Assembly: GCA_944372565.1 (NCBI GenBank)
Contig: CALVZR010000113.1
Location: 1 to 5,408 of the forward strand
Length of the DNA: 5,408 bases
Direction: 5' to 3'
Origin: an uncultured Clostridia bacterium
Lineage (GTDB): Bacteria > Bacillota > Clostridia > Christensenellales > Borkfalkiaceae
Below, piece by piece: positions 3,750 to 5,408 of this stretch (positions are counted from its first letter, which is position 1; each line of letters begins with the position of its first letter). Both the position numbers and the translations under genes were made by a program. The notes under the pieces are model-generated. The model worked only from the letters and a program-made list of their open reading frames with translations, did not search any database and was not told the DNA's origin.

Positions 3750-5408
3750 ATGGAACAAATCACGGTCGATAAAATACTCGAAAAACTCAACCCCGAACAG
3801 CTCGCCCCCGTGAAGGAAACGGAGGGCGCGGTGCTGGTGATCGCGGGCGCGGGGAGCGGCAAAACCCGCGTGCTGACGAGCAGGATCGCCTATCTCGTAC
3901 TGGAAAAAGGCGTATCTCCTTCGGAAATTATGGCAATAACCTTTACGAACAAGGCGGCGAACGAGATGAAAGAGCGCCTTGCCCGCTTTATCGGGGACGT
4001 GGGGCGGATGTGGGTTTCCACCATCCACAGTATGTGCGTGCGCATTTTAAGGCAGGACATCGGAAAGCTGGACGGGCGGTATAACGGCAACTTCACCATA
4101 TACGACGACAGCGACAAGGAGCGCGTGCTCAAACGGCTGTGCGCCGAGCGCGGGCACGACGACGAGTTCGCAAAAAAAGTGAAATTTCATATCGGCGCAG
4201 CCAAGAACAAGGCGCTTTCGCCCGAAGAATACGCGGAGGAAAACGCGAACGAAAGGCACATCGACGAAATCTGCCGCGTGTTTTCCGCCTATGAGGACGT
4301 GCTGTTGAAGTCCAACGCGATGGATTTCGACGACCTTCTGGTAAAAACCTACCGCCTGCTCGCCGCGGACAGGGAAACGCTCGATTATTATTCCCGCCGT
4401 TTCCGCTATATCCACGTGGACGAATTTCAGGATACCAACCGCGTGCAGCTGATGATCGTGGAAATGCTCGCCTCGGCGCACGGCAACGTGTTCGCCGTGG
4501 GGGACGACGATCAGAGCATTTACGGCTGGCGGGGGGCGGAGATCCGCAATATTTTAGAATTTGAAAAGCATTTCCCCGCGGCGAAAAAGTTCAAACTCGA
4601 ACAGAATTACCGTTCCACGAAAAACATCCTGAACCTGGCGAACGCCGTGATCGCGAACAACACCGAGCGCAACAAAAAACAGCTCTGGACGGAGAACGGC
4701 GAGGGCGAAAAGATAGAGCGGTTCACCGCGCTCGACGAAAACGACGATGCGGCTTACACCGCGCTGCAGATCAAGAAACTGCTTGCGAGAACGCAGTGGA
4801 AGGCAAAGGATTTCGCCGTACTCATGCGGGTGAACGCCCTCTCCCGCGCGTTCGAGCAGGAATTCAACAAATACGGCATCCCTTACCGCGTGTTCGGCGG
4901 CTTCAAGTTCTTTGAAAGAAAGGAGATCAAGGACTGCCTCGCCTATCTGAAACTGCTCAACAACCCGCTGGACGACGAGGCCCTCCTTCGCATCGTGAAC
5001 ACGCCCAAGCGGGGCATCGGCGGCAAGAGCGTGAACGCCTTGCAGGAATACGCGAAATATTATAATCTCAGTTTGTTCGACGCGGTGTGCGACGTCGATA
5101 AAGTCGATATGCCCGCGGGCGCGAAAGCCAAGGTGAACGAATTCAAAAACCTCATCGTTTCGCTCATCGTGGATAAGGAAACGCTTCCCCTGCCCGAACT
5201 TACCGAAAAGATGCTTTCCAAAACGGGGTACAGGACGATCTTCGAAGAGGATACGGAAGAAAACCTCAATAAGCGCATGAATATCGACGAATTCCAGAAC
5301 AGCATTCTGGAGTTTTCCAAACTCAACGCGGGTGCGGCGCTTTCCGATTATCTGAACGAGGTTACGCTTTCCGCCGATTCGGACAACGTTGCGGAAGACG
5401 ACGCGGTG
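3750..5408 (+). CDS. pcrA: ATP-dependent DNA helicase PcrA/UvrD (3' end beyond the window)
   Basis: An open frame of 553 codons runs from ATG 3750 to the window edge without a stop. Superfamily 1A helicase motifs appear in order: Q motif LNPEQ (13-17), Walker A AGAGSGKT (32-39), Ia ITFTNKAANEM (63-73), Ib STIHSMC (90-96), II/Walker B VDEFQDTN (223-230), III GDDDQSIYGWRGA (251-263) and IV QNYRST (285-290), then the 2A/2B region including YGIPYRVFGG (375-384). Motifs V and VI should lie past the edge, since PcrA is usually about 720-750 residues. It unwinds DNA 3'-to-5' in nucleotide excision repair, removal of RecA filaments and resolution of transcription-replication conflicts. GGAG lies 7 nt before the ATG. 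The gene is divergent from the SDR operon. The motif set shared with Rep leaves a small chance of a Rep-like paralogue. Confidence 0.95.
   Translation, partial: MEQITVDKILEKLNPEQLAPVKETEGAVLVIAGAGSGKTRVLTSRIAYLVLEKGVSPSEIMAITFTNKAANEMKERLARFIGDVGRMWVSTIHSMCVRILRQDIGKLDGRYNGNFTIYDDSDKERVLKRLCAERGHDDEFAKKVKFHIGAAKNKALSPEEYAEENANERHIDEICRVFSAYEDVLLKSNAMDFDDLLVKTYRLLAADRETLDYYSRRFRYIHVDEFQDTNRVQLMIVEMLASAHGNVFAVGDDDQSIYGWRGAEIRNILEFEKHFPAAKKFKLEQNYRSTKNILNLANAVIANNTERNKKQLWTENGEGEKIERFTALDENDDAAYTALQIKKLLARTQWKAKDFAVLMRVNALSRAFEQEFNKYGIPYRVFGGFKFFERKEIKDCLAYLKLLNNPLDDEALLRIVNTPKRGIGGKSVNALQEYAKYYNLSLFDAVCDVDKVDMPAGAKAKVNEFKNLIVSLIVDKETLPLPELTEKMLSKTGYRTIFEEDTEENLNKRMNIDEFQNSILEFSKLNAGAALSDYLNEVTLSADSDNVAEDDAV

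Noticed and set aside
3462..4481. Minus-strand ORFs opposite the pcrA gene and the SDR start
   Set aside because: Antisense frames of pcrA, which has an intact ordered set of helicase motifs; no SD or family signature.

Overview
The window looks like a chromosomal segment of a Gram-positive, Clostridia-type bacterium (Bacillota), though taxonomy cannot be fixed from 5.4 kb. The reasons are a PcrA-type helicase, an energy-coupling-factor (ECF) substrate-binding subunit behind an FMN riboswitch, strong purine-rich Shine-Dalgarno (SD) sequences, and promoters of the TTGACA-17-TATAAT kind, several with an extended -10 TG. Coding DNA is GC-rich, while intergenic DNA is AT-rich or low in complexity.

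Layout from left to right. Positions 1-563 contain no convincing protein gene. They hold about 2.8 copies of an 83-85 bp tandem repeat (94-325). Its complete units read on the minus strand as GC-rich hairpins followed by U-tracts, so they look like a series of leftward intrinsic terminators. To its right, a good minus-strand promoter (510-537) would drive a leftward transcript through a potentially structured non-coding stretch (about 305-503) into that array. Positions 564-1959 carry two overlapping minus-strand genes: a six-helix ECF transporter S component, then a pyridoxal/pyridoxamine-kinase-like protein. Their leader (1960-2262) contains a textbook FMN riboswitch, an intrinsic terminator with a competing pairing, and a hairpin over the SD. 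The promoter of this leader lies in the 3' end of the next gene upstream.

Positions 2272-3646 carry a second minus-strand pair: a short-chain dehydrogenase (first) and a GrpB/UPF0157-family protein, 10 bp apart. The dehydrogenase promoter is so close to the ATG that the transcript is probably leaderless. A 103-bp divergent intergenic region separates it from a rightward pcrA gene (3750 to the window edge, 553 codons, 3' end missing), which has its own promoter and a very short leader.

The most biologically interesting unit is the riboswitch operon. An FMN sensor controls a vitamin importer subunit together with a vitamin-B6-type kinase. This points either to riboflavin uptake with a linked B6 step, or to an importer/kinase pair whose substrate is not what the kinase family name suggests. 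The second most interesting is the strand-oriented terminator-like repeat array with the orphan promoter feeding it. No mobile element, CRISPR array, tRNA or rRNA is visible.
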